From Gillisia marina (GTDB lineage Bacteria; Bacteroidota; Bacteroidia; Flavobacteriales; Flavobacteriaceae), in the NCBI RefSeq assembly GCF_000258765.1, contig NZ_AJLT01000022.1:33204-97203 (forward strand): DNA of 64,000 nt, given 5' to 3'. The notes beneath the pieces were generated by a model. That model was not told the DNA's origin, did not search any database, and saw only the letters and a list, made by a program, of their open reading frames with translations. Made by a program: the position numbers and the translations under genes. This document shows positions 63,909 through 64,000 of the stretch, in pieces; within the stretch, counting starts at the first letter, position 1; every line of letters starts with the position of its first letter.

Positions 63909-63995
63909 TCGACGAATGGTAGTTGTTTAATGTTGTAAAGACCATTAAATCAGTAAAATTGAAAATACTGTGGCTTTTGGGTTACCATTCGTCGA
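63909..63995. repeat. 13-bp perfect inverted repeat at the right end
   Basis: TCGACGAATGGTA (63909-63921) and TACCATTCGTCGA (63983-63995) are perfect inverted copies with 61 bases between. The core resembles the CGAYGAAA repeats upstream of the DUF4402 genes. It could be an operator of this or of the next gene beyond the window, or the end of a small repeat element. Confidence 0.55.
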
Positions 63996-64000
63996 TGTAG

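Noticed and set aside
1..64000. CRISPR arrays, tRNA or rRNA genes, insertion sequences, prophage
   Set aside because: No regularly spaced identical repeats, cloverleaf-like sequences, transposases or phage genes were recognised on reading both strands.

Overview
The window is AT-rich, densely coded DNA from a member of the Bacteroidota, most likely a marine-type Flavobacteriaceae; the genus cannot be fixed by eye. The evidence is: an LpxC-FabZ fusion, PorX, a type IX secretion (T9SS) C-terminal sorting domain, a HisB phosphatase/dehydratase fusion, many TAnnTTTG-type -7 promoter elements instead of TATAAT, and the flavobacterial gene order porX-tsaE-(membrane protein)-ald. No rRNA, tRNA, CRISPR array or insertion sequence was recognised.

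Layout. 1-860: 3' end of a CcsA-type cytochrome c maturation gene. 1.2-7.9 kb: a secreted Arg/Ser-rich protein, uvrA, an ECF sigma factor with a 49-residue protein behind it, an endonuclease III-like glycosylase and a PrxQ/BCP peroxiredoxin. 8.1-12.8 kb (minus strand): DUF4258-like protein, alanine dehydrogenase, membrane protein, tsaE and porX. 12.9-21.3 kb (plus strand): HD phosphohydrolase, lpxD, lpxC-fabZ, lpxA, efp, a second lpxD, an NTF2-like protein, sucD and fabG. 21.4-24.3 kb: a VWA membrane protein and a prohibitin-family protein. 24.3-31.8 kb: a complete histidine operon (hisG-D-C-B-H-A-F-IE) preceded by a His-rich leader peptide and attenuator hairpin. 31.9-37.2 kb: NYN protein, cation diffusion facilitator, DUF1853-like protein and a class A penicillin-binding protein. 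37.5-37.8 kb: two tandem paralogous 43-44-residue proteins that I do not recognise. 38-44 kb: a beta-propeller protein, an M19 dipeptidase, and an ATP-grasp / GCS2-like ligase / N-formylglutamate amidohydrolase operon. 44-53.6 kb: mixed housekeeping and envelope genes (CHRD lipoprotein, FKBP isomerase, 3D-domain lipoprotein, PAP2, aspartate kinase, glycosyltransferase, SLC13 permease, HD protein, GreA/B-like factor).

53.6-64 kb is the most interesting part. A minus-strand operon encodes a PapD-like periplasmic chaperone, a large secreted protein with PA14-like and Ig/PKD-like regions and a T9SS sorting domain, a DUF4402 pilin-like protein and an usher-like outer-membrane barrel. Three further DUF4402 genes lie upstream. 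I read this as a chaperone-usher-like surface-fibre system in a flavobacterium. Two of the upstream DUF4402 genes carry paired direct repeats spaced exactly 21 bp, resembling LytTR-type operators.

Six genes (VWA protein, hisD, FKBP isomerase, 3D lipoprotein, usher, PA14/T9SS protein) are each broken by a single-base frameshift, mostly in homopolymer runs. hisD sits in an otherwise intact operon, so sequencing or assembly error is the likeliest cause. These genes are annotated as single units.
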